A DNA stretch of 64,000 bases from Zanthoxylum bungeanum. Lineage: Eukaryota; Streptophyta; Magnoliopsida; Sapindales; Rutaceae. The stretch is taken from positions 1-64,000 of the forward strand of contig SKCR01038875.1 in assembly GCA_019454045.1 (NCBI GenBank), given 5' to 3'. Below, one piece after another: positions 10,060 to 21,240 of this stretch; position 1 is the first letter of the stretch; every line of letters starts with the position of its first letter. The position numbers were made by a program, and so were the translations under genes. The notes beneath the pieces were generated by a model. It saw nothing but the letters and a program-made list of their open reading frames with translations. It searched no databases and was not told the DNA's origin.

Positions 10060-10669
10060 CATGAGGTGAGATCAGAAACCCATACCTCTCAGGTTATTTT
10101 CTGACTCTCTCCGACCTACGCGGTTCTTGTGTATTTGAAGATTGTGGTACAGTCTCATCACTGATGAACTGTTAATGTTCTGTTAAGGAATCGATGCCAG
10201 GAATAGTATCACTCCGATTTTCATCGAGTTCTACTTTCCTCCCACTATCCACTGCATTTAGGAATTCCTTTTCGAGGAAAACCACATGTAGAGCAATAAA
10301 TACTTTGTTCTCTTGTGGGTTGTATAAGTAATATCCTTTGGTTTCCCTAGGATAACCTACAACTAGACATTTATCCGATTTGGGTTTAAGTTTGGTACCA
10401 TCCAAACATTTAACATATGCACAGCAACCCCAAATTTTTAGGAATGAGAAACCCGGTTTCTTTCCTGTCTATATCTCATACGGAGTCTGTTGAACATACT
10501 TTGACGGAACCTTATTCAAAATAAGTATTGCACTGTTCAATGCATATCCCATAAGGAAATTGGTAGCTTAGTGCGACTCATCATAGACCTTACCATGTCA
10601 AACAAAGTTCGGTTTCTCCGTTCAGACACACCGTTTAATTGCGGTGTTCCGGGATGAGTCCACTGTGAA
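10060..10669 (-). pseudogene. Copia-B integrase C-terminal part and linker to RT (broken)
   Basis: The minus strand shows the usual region between the copia integrase core and RT: a GxKP-type motif near 10450 and then DGTKLKPKSDKCLVVGYP and KGYYLYNPQENKV (10405-10250). These belong to the C-terminal integrase domain found in nearly all plant copia elements. The stretch 10430-10669 still resembles integrase but contains several stops. The solo LTR at 10675 separates it from the integrase core. Confidence 0.8.
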
Positions 10670-10674
10670 AGAAT
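10670..10674. other. Target site duplication AGAAT, left copy
   Basis: AGAAT directly precedes the solo LTR and is repeated at 12679-12683 directly after it. This fixes both ends of the insertion. Confidence 0.9.
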
Positions 10675-12678
10675 TGTTGGGTTTCTACTATAGTCCTGGG
10701 ATCGATTTCAAGCAATGAAACATATATGTGAATACTCGTAAAAGTATGGCGGAATCATACTTACAACGATCGGCTTTTGCGACGTGAGGAATAATAAAAA
10801 TCTTCCAGCTTTGGTCCTCCAAGGTTCTCTGCTTTAGGCTCATTTTGTGCTCCATTTTCGGTCTAAGCTCCAAGCTGTCGAATAGTGATTCCAAGCTCAC
10901 AATTTGGTTTCCCTATCACCTTTGCAAGACCCCGAATGTGTGCTAGCACTCCGGAAAAATTTGTCGCAAATCTTTCCTTGCTTCTCCTTTGTTCTCGGCA
11001 AAACCAGAAAATGAAGAAGAAAAATGCCCCTTGGGCGTGAGGGAGAGAAGAGAGAAGAGAGAAAAATGTGTTGTGTATTAGTTAATTGATTTCCAAAATC
11101 AATTAAACATATACAATTTTTCATTTTCAAAAAAGTCAAAGGCAAAAAACAATTAATGCCTTCCAACTACCACCATCAATCAATAGTGACATGTTGTCAC
11201 ATCACTCAAAGTGGTTAGACATCACATCAATCGATTGACTAGTGATTTGACGCTTGATGTGACTTGTGGGCCCCACTCGATTCGAAATACGAGCGGGCCC
11301 GCAAACACTCCCGGGCTCGGGTTCGCTATTTCCGAATTAACTAATTTTCCATTGCGACGTAATTAAATCTAATTTAATTAAATAATTATGCCTAGCAAAA
11401 TAACTATTCACGTCGCTAACGAATTAATTTTAAATTAACCCGTTCGCCGAATTAAAATCTAATTTCAATTCCGCGTCAAAATCAAATTTCGTATAATTTA
11501 TCGAATATATTATTTTATCGATTAATTCTAAATTAATCATTCTCTCTCTTTAAATGATATTTATCCCATATAAAATATCTCTGTAATTAATCCCAGATTA
11601 ATTTTCTCTCTCATCTAATTAATCTCAAATTAATAAAGTGCGAGTCATACGTCATCGGTGAATCTTCGGGAAGCGACCCATGAGATCCCCGGATATGTTG
11701 GCAGTAAATCCGGTCGTCGGACTATCCGAACACGTACGTACCTAGTACTACATTTTTACTAATTTACAAGACATGGTTGGCTTCTAGCAAAGCACCGTGC
11801 CTACCCAATTCTCCAGAAATATTCTTACTGGAATATGTGATCTATATCAGGCGTAGTATACGTAGCATTGCCTATTACGATCCAGTATTGGATGTCACGT
11901 GCAAGGCCTAAGGTTGGAAATGTATCTGCCCCGTACGAAGCACATATCGGATCTCTGGTAACTAGTCTCTATAATCAAATAAACATGACCTAGTTATAAT
12001 ATCCCGATAGCTGCAACATATAAGAGAACCAGTTCTGTATCCTACGTGATCATCATCTCCACTATGACTGGAGTGATACTTCCGTCTTGACATCACACCC
12101 AATACACTACGATTCTCAATATACCCAGAAGAGGTGTACACAGAACCTGTTAAAGCCCTGGACGACTAAAACCAAAGTATATTGATTGTCGTAAGTATTA
12201 GCGGTGCAAGTCTCAGGTTAAGACCAAATACACCTACCCTGATTCGGACTTCCATAGACACATAGTCATACTACCAATGGAATTCCGAGGGGTCTATCCA
12301 GAGCGAAGCTGTTTCCGTACCATCGGTAAACACAACCTCCTATTACACTTGCATGAGTATCATATACCTAAATATATAGAACTATGTCGTTATGCTCCCA
12401 CAACGTGCACAAGTGTAATACTAGTCTATTCCGCATTATCGATGTCCAATCTTGATAATACTACGACTAGGGATATTTAATGATTAAACCTTCGTGGATT
12501 GATACTGTCTCATATCATCTCAATCCAGAACTAATCATATGGACCTTCTATCATTTAAACATCTTGGTAATCTAATTACAAATGATAAAAGAGCAATTCC
12601 CTTTGTCACATAGTTAATTTGTACAACAATACCATGATCTGTACAAATAGTGATGCTATGGGTCATAACTGTCCATCA
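10675..12678 (-). mobile_element. Solo copia LTR (2004 bp) inside the copia-B integrase
   Basis: Starts TGTTGG, ends CCATCA (decayed from CCAACA) and is flanked by the 5-bp duplication AGAAT. Much of its length is alignable to the copia-B 5' LTR (31340-33192) and the copia-C LTR (48079-49901), including the shared right-end GCTATGGGTCATAA. It is thus the same family and orientation as its host. No primer site or coding adjoins it, so it is the product of LTR-LTR recombination that removed the interior. It splits the integrase core. Confidence 0.93.
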
Positions 12679-13000
12679 AGAATACCATACTCTTTCAAGT
12701 AATCAAAAAACTCATTGCTCAAGTATTCTCCACCACGGTCCAACCGTAATGTCTTAATACTTTTGACGGTCTGTTTTTCTACTTCGTGTCGAAACTCTTT
12801 GAATTTCTCAAAGGTTTCAGACTTGTGTCTCATAAGATACACATAACCATAACATGATGCATCATCCGTAAAGGTTATGAAGTATTCATATCCACCTCTA
12901 GCCTGGCTAGACATGGGCCCACATACGTCACTATAAACAAGGGCTAACAGTTCGGTGGCACGTGCACCTTTACCGCTAAAGGGTGTTTTAGGCATTTTTC
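12679..13000 (-). pseudogene. Copia-B integrase catalytic core (interrupted)
   Basis: The minus strand shows YSDVCGPM with the first catalytic aspartate, then FITFTDDASCYGYVYLM and LRLDRGGEYLS with the second aspartate and the conserved GGEY. The third catalytic residue should lie past the solo LTR, within the damaged 10430-10669 stretch. The start MPKTPFSGKG follows the zinc-binding region. The open frame runs a few codons into the solo LTR at 12678 and stops. Confidence 0.88.
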
Positions 13001-13264
13001 CTAATAAACAAGATTCGCAGACGTCATATGAATTTGGATCAAATCAGTCCAAGTACCCACTTTTCAAAGTGTGGATATGTGAGTCTTGTTAATGTGTCCC
13101 AGACGACAATGCCACATATAAGTTTCATATTTGTTCTTTAATTTAAGCCTTTTGTTTGTTACATTATATGTTTGAGATTGATTTATATTCAAAATATAAA
13201 GACCATTATACACATCAGCACTGCATAACTCATATCATTTTTATAGACAAAACCCCTGTGTTTC
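13001..13264 (-). pseudogene. Copia-B GAG-pre-integrase and integrase zinc region (broken)
   Basis: The minus strand contains WHCRLGHINKTHI near 13120, matching the GAG-pre-integrase HxxLGH motif, then CESCLLGKMPKTP around 13020-12985, the cysteine pair of the integrase zinc finger. Stops and frame changes lie between them. The upstream part of the domain continues at 27993, on the far side of Ogre-B. Confidence 0.8.
13260..13264. other. Target site duplication GTTTC of Ogre-B, left copy
   Basis: GTTTC precedes the TGTAGG start of the LTR and is repeated at 27988-27992 after the 3' LTR. The copia-B reading frame resumes across the removed element. Confidence 0.95.
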
Positions 13265-13937
13265 TGTAGGCATTGCATTTTTGCATGTGAAACCCGATGA
13301 TGAGTCTCAGTTGGAGGCACTACCTTTTAAGTCACGGAAACCGCGGGAAACGGACGTCGGAAGGGGAAATTCAGGATGAGTATGCTATCAAAGTCGTTTC
13401 ATGTGTTCACTGTTTCCGTTCGTGCTGCGTTCTTAAATGCGTTCGAACGTCAGGCAGATTGTGGGAGTTCGTGTCGCGTTCGAATTGGCGTTCGAACGGT
13501 ATCGACATTTCTGGTTTTGCTGTTAGCCTCATGCACCCTAGCCTAGCCCAAGCCCACTTAAAAACACACCCAAATAATTAAATATTAAGTTCAATATTAA
13601 TTAGATAATGTAATTAAATAAAATAATTAATTAAGTCATATACCAATTAAATAAAACAAATAAAATCTAAATAATCACCTACCAAAATAATAAATACTTA
13701 CACAAATTAAAGAAATTGCATGCCTAATAAATATAAATCAAATATATTATATACCAAACTTAACAAATATTATGCCTAATTAAAATCAATCATAACAAAT
13801 TAAATATTTTGTATTCCTCTAATCTAGCCAGATTTGTCCCCCCTCAATCTAATCCTTTCCTTGTTGAATACCAAATCAAATCCTCATTTTAATGCCAAAT
13901 CCCTTCCTTGTGAGACAAGGAGTAGCCCTCACCTTCT

Positions 13938-13946
13938 CTATATAAG
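13938..13946 (+). promoter_or_regulatory. TATA-like box of Ogre-B 5' LTR
   Basis: CTATATAAG precedes GCAACCTCTAACCAAGACA. The 3' LTR has the same box at 25222-25230. If used, the RNA leader before gag would be about 3.7 kb. Confidence 0.55.
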
Positions 13947-14722
13947 CAACCTCTAACCAAGACATGCACTCCCCTAGCTCATACACAAGACTTACACGAA
14001 AATCACAACACTAAGAGCCCTAGCCACTCACGAATAATTCTCTTCATCTCCCCCACTCCACAACCAAAAACAGCACCCTCTAAACCTCCACACATCACCG
14101 AAAATACACCTCCAAACAGCAGCCCATTTCCACCGAAAATAGAAGCCCCTACACCTCCTAAAACACGCCAAAACAGCAGCCCGAATCACCCCCAAAACAG
14201 CAGCCAAATCCTCTTAAAACAGTCCCTAAAATCCTCAAAACAGTAACATAAAAACTCATTTATAATCCTTAAAATAATCACACAAGACTGCACTAAAAAC
14301 CTACAAAAAAAACACTCGAAACAGTCCATGGAAACGTCAAAACAGCGACCTGAACAGTGAGCAGAAAATACAGAGGAAACAGTAGCAAAGCGGAGGCCAA
14401 ACAACAGCAAATCGGAGGCCAAACAGCAAGCAAAACAGCAAAACAGTGAGCCAAGACGCTAAACCAGTGAATCGGAGAAGTAGCGGTGTGATAGCCCTTC
14501 CTACGGCCTTGAAACGCGAGTTCGAAAGTCGACATAAAAAGTTAGACCTGAGGGTATTTTCCACCTTCATTTCTTTTTTTTATTTGTGTTATTTATTGAA
14601 TATTGCTTGCACGATTGCTATGTTGAAATGCATGTTGTGGCCCTTGAGTAGATAAATATGCATGGATTATGAGATATGGTATGTTGTGGCTTTGGAATAA
14701 AACGAAAGATGTGTCAACTCTC

Positions 14723-14817
14723 ACGGTATATCGGATGGAAACCCGGACATAATTTCATAGCCGCTTCCGAATGGACGGTAGTATGATCTGTACTCGGGAT
14801 ACAACTCCACGTACCGC
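14723..14817 (+). other. Hairpin module, copy B-5' first
   Basis: Starts ACGGTA and ends TACCGC, so the outermost pair is an A-C mismatch. The 3' LTR copy keeps G there. About 780 bp downstream of the TATA-like box, so probably in the transcribed leader. Confidence 0.75.
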
Positions 14818-14899
14818 TTGAGTAAATGACACTTTATTTTGTTTTATATTGTTTTGATTTATTTATTTTTCATCATTTGAGTTCTGCATGTTACTTTTT

Positions 14900-15385
14900 A
14901 TGTGTGATTCAATCGAGCGCATGGGCTTAGTAAGTGCGATGAAAGGTCCCCTACTTGGAGGGGTTAAAATCCTTTACCACGATGCTTTGCCGCGCCAGTT
15001 GATGTGTGTTCGGTTGAATGTAAGATACGTTCAATCGGGCATAATAAGTTTGATATTACTGTTTTTTTAATTCTTTGTATGCATGATTCAATCGAGCGCA
15101 TGGGCTTAGTAAGTGCGATGAAAGGTCCCCTATTTGGAGGGATTAAAATCCTTTACCACGATTTTTTGCCGCGCCGTTGATGTGTGTTCGGTTGAATGCA
15201 AGATAAGTTCAATCGGGCATACTAAGTTTGATATTATTGTTTTTTAATTCTTTGTATGCATGATTCAATTGAGCGCATGGGCTTAGTAAGTGCGATGAAA
15301 GGTCCCCTATTTGGAGGGGTTAAAAACCTTTACCACGATTCTTTGCCGCGCCGATTGGTGTATACTCGATTGGATGCGAGATGAG
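14900..15385 (+). repeat. Three ~177-bp subrepeats in the Ogre-B 5' LTR
   Basis: Units start near 14907, 15085 and 15262 with a TGATTCAATYGAGCGCATGG-type sequence. Each contains CCCCTACTTGGAGGGG or a close variant, which can fold. The same three-unit array is at 26215-26700 in the 3' LTR and, diverged, in Ogre-D. Confidence 0.9.
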
Positions 15386-15446
15386 TTCAATCGGATACGT
15401 GAGGTCCCACATTGTGGATTTGTTTGTCTATGATTGTGTTGCATGC

Positions 15447-15790
15447 ATCAGGTCTGGTTCGGTTCGAACGCGTTCTCGAACGCCACACGAACGTGAACCT
15501 TCTGTTTATCGTTCGAACGCATTCTCAAACGCTCCGCGAATACGCACGCATTTTCTTAGTTTCATTATGCATCAGGTCTGGTTCCGTTCGAACGCGTTCT
15601 CGAACGCCATACGAACGTGAACCTTCTGTTTACCGTTCGTACGCGTTCTCAAACGCTACACAGAATGCACACGTATTTCTTAGTGTTTCATTCATCAGGT
15701 CTGGCTCCGTTCGAACGTGTTCTCGAACGCTATACGAACGCGAACCTTCTGTTTACCGTTCGAATACGTTCTCGAACGCGAACCCACTGA
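15447..15790 (+). repeat. GTTCGAACG-rich ~120-bp tandem units, three copies
   Basis: Each unit carries ATCAGGTCTGG followed by CGTTCGAACGCGTTCTCGAA and a second GTTCGAACG segment. The palindrome GTTCGAAC recurs, and CpG is abundant in otherwise AT-rich sequence. The 3' LTR has four units. Confidence 0.9.
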
Positions 15791-15990
15791 ACTGAGTCCT
15801 TTTCATTAGATTTCATACATAATTATTCCTAGTAGCTATCCCTTCGTACGATGAATCTGATTGCTTCTCTGTGTTACGCAAGATTGTGTAGGTATCATTC
15901 ATCTGTATTCCTCACATGTATGAGTACAATGTGTTTAACGTATTACAATTTATATATCCATGTCATGATAGCATTTGAGTATTATTTCTC

Positions 15991-16086
15991 GTGGTATATC
16001 GGATGGAAACCCAGACATAAATTCCGTAGCCGATTCTGAATGGACGGTAGTACGGTCTGTACTTGGGATACAATTCCACGTACCAC
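15991..16086 (+). other. Hairpin module, copy B-5' second
   Basis: Starts GTGGTA and ends TACCAC, a perfect 6-bp closing stem. It lies 1.27 kb after the first copy in the same LTR and is nearer to the Ogre-D version than to the first copy in its own LTR. Confidence 0.8.
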
Positions 16087-16425
16087 TTGGAAAAGTACTC
16101 ACATGTGTGCTTGTGCGGTTAATGTATGTGCTTGTGTTTTTTTGAATACAATATGCCAATGAAGTCGTATGTTCGTTGCTCTACTTTGATGTATTTTCAA
16201 GCATGCAATCTTAGATGTGAAATATATGTAAATTCAGGTGTAAGTTTTATTTTTGTGCATATGGATTTAGAAGCATGATACTCTTGGAAATAAGTGTTAC
16301 TTAAGCTTGATTAAATTATTACACAAATCCTTTCATTACAAGTGACATAAGTAAGGGACCATTCCGAACCCAACGGTTTGAGGTTTTCCCTTGCGAGGGG
16401 TGAGTGCGGCCTTAAATCTCATTTT

Positions 16426-16547
16426 CCCGGTTCACACCGGGTGCCGACTCTATTATTCTCCGGTTTAGTCCCTTGTGGCTACTCCGTACTCCCAACCGGG
16501 CCGCGAGCCCGAGACAGCATGCGTCTTCCAGATTCCTGTGTCCCATA
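16426..16547 (+). other. Structured LTR-end region, Ogre-B 5'
   Basis: First hairpin at 16426-16441. The tRNA-matching 11-mer at 16442-16452 is mutated at two positions. The second hairpin at 16497-16511 pairs CGGGC with GCCCG around CGCGA. The 11-mer lies 109 nt before the primer site. Confidence 0.7.
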
Positions 16548-16550
16548 GTC

Positions 16551-16569
16551 TGGCGACTCCACTGGGGAT
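16551..16569 (+). other. Ogre-B primer binding site (tRNA-Arg type)
   Basis: TGGCGACTCCACTGGGGAT begins three bases after the LTR and, from memory, is fully complementary to the 3' end of plant tRNA-Arg. Identical in Ogre-D. Confidence 0.9.
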
Positions 16570-17654
16570 AGAGAATCGGCCCCGAAATATTGTCTTTTGT
16601 AATGTTTGGATTTATGTTTTAATTGACCGTGTCTATAGTGGATGAAATGGGGGTTTAATCAAAGGCATTTTGAGGCTAGGTAATGGTTTGGTGTCTTCCT
16701 TCATTCACTACCTTTCTAGAAGGAAAAGCTGTGAAGACACCTATATAGCCATCTACTTGTAGCCTATTATGATGGACTAATTTGGAGGACTCGTTGTTTA
16801 TTCCTGACACCAAGCGATAAGAGCCTAAGAGGCTTGGGTATTTAAGTGAGCCTCGCTCCACCTTCCCTCTGGGGAATCTACAACGGGAAATCCATTTGAC
16901 AGTCAGTCACACACCATAGCTCATTGGCACGTACCTTAGTGTATAAAAAAGAATGCGCTCACTTGGTCGCTCGAACCCTTGATTGGGGAGACCTATGTTG
17001 TGGGCCATCTTTCGCCGATGAGAGCCTTTTTCTACACTCCTACGAACCCACCCATAGACCGGGATTGTTATGGTTAAAGTAACAATTATTCCCTTGAGTA
17101 TGAGCTTGTGGACCATCCTCATTTGGATGCAATTGGACCATTGTCAGAAATGCGGACTTGCTGGGCCATTTAAATTGGGGCGAGTTCATACCTTATGACC
17201 ATTGGACCCAAAGCTTCTGAAATGTTGATGGGCCATTCTATAGAAATTATTGTTCTGTGTTTGCATTATCTTTCTTTTATGTTTGTGTTTGGGACCATCG
17301 CCGTTTGGATCCATTTGGACTATTTTTCATGGGATATGGGCTTGTTGGGCCATTTAAATTGGGACAAGAACATATTTTATGACGATCGGGCCAAAGGCTT
17401 CTAAGTTTTGGTGGGCCACTTTATGCTTGTGTTTGGAACATTACCATTTGGATTTAGTTGAGCTCCTTGCCATGAGATGTGAACTTGTTGGGCCATTTAA
17501 ACTGGGACGAGTTCACTCATGTGACAGTTAGCCCAAAAGTTTCTAAAATGATAACGGACCGATTTTTTTGAGAATTTTAGTTGATGTAGTATGTTATATA
17601 TGTTACATGCATCTCATGTACCTCATGCATACATATATCATGTTAACACCCTCT
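16570..17654 (+). other. Ogre-B untranslated leader with three diverged repeats
   Basis: Non-coding. Blocks containing GGGCCATTTAAATTGGG occur around 17100-17235, 17285-17420 and 17425-17560. The 16640-16930 part is nearly identical to 53100-53400 in Ogre-D. Confidence 0.8.
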
Positions 17655-19078
17655 ATGTCTCAAAAAGACATCATAGATACCGTTTGGGTTAGAGAAGGAA
17701 CAATGCTCATTAAAAGAATAGTAACAGTCATGAGTGAATCTGGTAATGAGGTATCCCGTATGGATCAGTTAGAGAACGGTCTTGCCAAGGTCACTGAACA
17801 GTTGCAAGCTTTGACTACTTGCTATAGCTGGTATAGCTGGGTCTCGTGCCGGGGTTAATTCCGGGATGTGAGGCAAGAGGAATCTCCGAACAGATTGGGG
17901 GATGATATCCCCACTTTTGATGATGATATGGCAGAGTATGCAGCATGCAGGGTATCTGGGTCTCAGGCAAAGTTACAGAAACTTCGGGATCAGGTTGAGT
18001 CAGTTACCCGCAAGATGAGGGGTAAGAATGGGGACTTGCTGGATTATGACACACTGACTTTCGAGGAACAGTTGTCGGCACAGTTCAAGATGTCTGACAT
18101 GGCTAAGTTTAACGGAAATGGGGATCCAAGGTGTATCTCCGGCAGTTTGTATCAGTCATGAGTTCAGTTGGCTTATCTCAGCGCCAAGTGCAGAAAATGT
18201 TTGGAATGTCGCTCGAGGTAGCTCCCGTGGTATGGTACCACAGTTTGGAGAAGAAAGTGAAGGAAGATTGGAGGGAGTTGGCTGATGCCTTCCTGAAGCA
18301 GTATGTCACTGACCTAGAGATCGATCTGTCACTCCGTGATCTAGAGAATGTAAGCAGAAGTCGGAGGAGAGTTTTAAGGAGTATGTGGACCGTGGAGGGG
18401 TCAGTTGTTGAAGATGCAGACTTGGCCTTCAGAGAAGGATCAGATTAAGATGATTATCAAGGGCACCAAGCCCTCCATTTACATACAGCAAGTTGAGGAG
18501 GATGACCTCTGATTGCAAACTTTCGGCAGTTGAGGGAAACTGTCATGGATATTGAGGAGAAGAGGCCGAGAATAGAAAATTCTATGTCTGAACAGGAGGC
18601 CCATTGGGGGAACATCGGGAACAAAGCCCGTTTCTGCTGAGATTGCCGCTATCCGGAATCAGAGATTTTCCAACTTGGGAATACCCCTATCGAAGGTGCT
18701 AGAGAAACTGAAGAGGTAAGGGCTCTTAAAACCCTTGGAAGCCAAACCATTACCCAATCCCCTACCATCACATTATAACCTAAGTCTTTACTGTCACTTT
18801 CACCAAAAAAAGGGCCATGACACTAACAATTGTGCCCGACTCCGCTACGAAATCCAAGACCTGATAGACTCCAAGAAAATACCTGACCCAGAAACAGAAC
18901 AGCTGACACACACAGAAACCCCTACCCAATTACCGTGCCGTACCACAACCAGCCTATATGATCAATTCTGCCTCCCAGAAAACCTTGTCCTAAAATCCTT
19001 TCACCCTCAAGCCTTTTGCCTGGGAATCTGGGATAGTACTAGTGAAGATGAGACTGAGCAGGGGAAAAAATTGGCTTG
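17655..19078 (+). pseudogene. Ogre-B gag (broken)
   Basis: The structural protein that would package the element RNA. The N-terminal piece (from 17655) has a coiled-coil-like stretch ending VTEQLQALT. After a break comes an acidic linker, then the capsid part with SVMSSVGLSQRQVQKMFGMS and APVVWYHSLEKKVKEDW (18160-18300), typical of plant Ty3-gypsy gag. Frameshifts occur near 17850, 18150 and 18350. The C-terminal piece (18735-19078) has YCHFHQKKGHDTNNC, a Cys-His-Cys knuckle in the C-x-FH-x4-GH-x4-C form usual in Tat/Athila gag. A stop at 18717-18719 stands where Ogre-D reads glutamine. Confidence 0.9.
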
Positions 19079-19312
19079 ATTTCTCTAGCAGTGACGAGGA
19101 AGAAGTAAGGGGAATGACGCGCAGTGGTCGTTTTTACAATGATATGGCAGATAAGGGTAAGAAGTTTTGACATATGGTAGAGAAGTGGCTGAGACTGCAG
19201 AAAATACTGAGGGGGATTTAGTGCTGAGGCAATTGAGGAAGACTAGAGCACAAGTGAGTATCTGGGAACTGTTATGTGCCATTCGGGAGCATAGGCAAGC
19301 CATGGTTGAGGC

Positions 19313-19858
19313 TTGAGCAAGATTGTGGTACCGGAAGAAGCCAACCCCGCAATGTTTGTTGGGTCGGTTCAGAAAGAAGCTTTACATATATCTTTTTCTG
19401 AGGATGAACTCCCAGCAGAGGGGAGAAACCATAACAGGCCTATATTTATCAGGGCCGAGGTGAGGGGCAAGAGAACTTCATGTGTGATGGTGGATGACGG
19501 TTCGTCCATCAATGTGTGCCCGCTGAAAATTCTGGCAAGATTGGGTATGAAAGCAACAGACTTGGACCCATCCAGTATGACTATTAAGGCTTATGATGAT
19601 AGTAAAATGGGAGTTGAGGGTACCTTTGTGGCTATGGTCAAGGTAGGACGATTGAAGATGAGGTTGAGTTCACAGTACTGGACATCCCGCTACTTTCGCC
19701 TTATTGTTGGGAAGGCCTTGGTTTCACAAACTTGGGGCGTGCCTTCCACTTTACATCAGATGATCAAGTTCCTGTATGAGGGAGAAGTTGTTACTATCCG
19801 GGCTGAGTTAGATAATGTCGTGACTGCCTTGGAGATACAACCTTTCACGAGGTTTTAG
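19313..19858 (+). pseudogene. Ogre-B aspartic protease
   Basis: An open stretch of about 180 codons with VMVDDGSSINVCPLKIL (19482-19530), the retroviral-type protease active site in its plant gypsy form (D-G-S followed by INVCP), then a flap and C-terminal part with RLIVG and LHQMIKFLYEG. The enzyme would cut the gag-pol precursor. It is separated from gag by a poorly open region (19080-19312) and ends in a stop at 19856-19858 before the linker. Confidence 0.85.
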
Positions 19859-20692
19859 GTGTCAGCTGCTTTTGAGGAATGGATGGATCCTAGGGTAGCT
19901 AGGATCATGAAAAAAGATAAAGTTTGAGCCGGGTAAAGGTTCAAAATTACCAGATTTCAGAGGACATACTACTCGGAAGGGTTTGGGGTACAAGTCTGAT
20001 GAAGAAAAGACAAAAGTCAAGAAAAAAGGCCTGAAACTGATGGAATGTTTTGTGAAAGCTTCAGGATATCAAGGGGAGCCTGAACCTGTGGAAGTTAATG
20101 GAATTTTGGTACCTGTGTTTGAGATCTTCCAGGATATGTTGGGTAAGAAGCTGATAGTGAAGAAATTGTGAAGAAGAAGAAGAGAATTGGGAGGAGGAAC
20201 TAATGAAGTTGGAGAGCCTGACTCTGGGAGAGGATGAAAAATGAGGAAGACCTGATTGCAGAGGAAGAAGTGTCTATAGATGATGAAGACATTTACCTTC
20301 CTGATTTGTTTGAATGTACTTCCGCATTATCCAATAATAAAGACCTTTCTTTTGCTTACTTGCCTGAGTCATTTCCATTTACTCTGCACGAATCAAGCAT
20401 ATTTGATATCAGTTCGGCCAGAACTACTGCATTTAACTTGGGTACACTTGAGAACCCCAAAGAAATTCTGATTGCAAGTGAAGTTACCTCTGAAGAGAGG
20501 GAGAAACTAGAAGAAGTGTTGGTCAGATATGCCAAAGTGTTTTCTTGGTCCTATGAGGACATGCCTGGGGTAGACAGAAACATTGCCCAAACAACGATAC
20601 CAACTTATCCGAATATGAGGCCAGTAAAACAGAAACTCCGACGGATGAGACCAGAATGTGCTGAGAAGGTCAGAGAGGAAGTTAAGAAATAG
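19859..20692 (+). pseudogene. Ogre-B protease-RT linker (broken)
   Basis: Two short open pieces (19983-20171 and 20234-20692) with stops between. The second ends in the segment preceding RT in Tat elements, with VRYAKVFSWSYEDMPG and the RPVKQKLRRMRPE motif. The stop at 20690-20692 (TAG) stands where glutamine (CAG) is expected before IDVGFLE, so one C-to-T change separates it from the RT frame. Confidence 0.85.
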
Positions 20693-21240
20693 ATAGATGT
20701 GGGGTTCCTAGAAGTAGTAAAGTATCCTGAATGGTTGGCTAATATAGTACCGGTGCCAAAGAAAGACGGAAAGGTCAGAATGTGTGTAGACTACAGAGAT
20801 CACAACAAGGCTTGTCCGAAGGATGATTTTCCTCTGCCGCATATAGATGTTTTGGTTGATAGTGCGGCTTTATCTGCTATGTATTCATTTGCAGATGGGT
20901 TTTCAGGTTACAATCAGGTTCTCATGGCCGAGGAAGACAAACACAAGACTGTATTTGTTACTGAGTGGGGTACTTATTGTTACAAGGTTATGCCATTTGG
21001 GCTTAAGAATGCGGGGGCTACCTATCAGCGGATGGCCACTACACTTTTCCATGACTTGATGCACAAAGAGATTGAGGTGTATGTGGATGACATGATGGTG
21101 AAATCAGAGAAAGAGTTGGGCATATTGAAGCACTGGAAAGGTTCCTTCAGAGAGTTAACAGATACAACCTACGGCTTAATCCCAAGAAATGTGTGTTTGG
21201 GGTGACATCAGGGAAATTTCTTAGTCATCCAGTGGGAATG
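20693..21240 (+). pseudogene. Ogre-B reverse transcriptase
   Basis: Copies element RNA into DNA. Visible in order: GFLEVVKYPEWLANIVPVPK, KVRMCVDYRDHNKACPKDDF, the motif A region FADGFSGYNQV with its aspartate, VMPFGLKNAGATYQRM, and the catalytic YVDDMMVKS (21079-21105). The NKACPKDDFPLPHID form is characteristic of Tat-type RTs. The catalytic aspartates are intact. A frameshift around 21110-21200 moves the thumb into another frame. Confidence 0.93.

Larger units (their letters stand above)
13265..16547 (+). repeat. Ogre-B 5' LTR (3283 bp)
   Basis: Starts TGTAGGCATTGC, ends CCCATA (decayed CCTACA). A TATA-like CTATATAAG lies at 13938-13946. The presumed transcribed part contains two hairpin modules, three ~177-bp subrepeats (14900-15385), three ~120-bp GTTCGAACG units (15447-15790) and the structured LTR end. 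AT-rich U3 sequence fills 13565-13900. Confidence 0.95.

Noticed and set aside
12277..12480. 67-codon open frame
   Set aside because: It lies inside the solo copia LTR, and the corresponding positions in the copia-B and copia-C LTRs are not open.
14723..14817. MicroRNA precursor reading of the hairpin module
   Set aside because: The paired stretches are short and broken, with no continuous ~21-nt duplex. A structural RNA element fits better.
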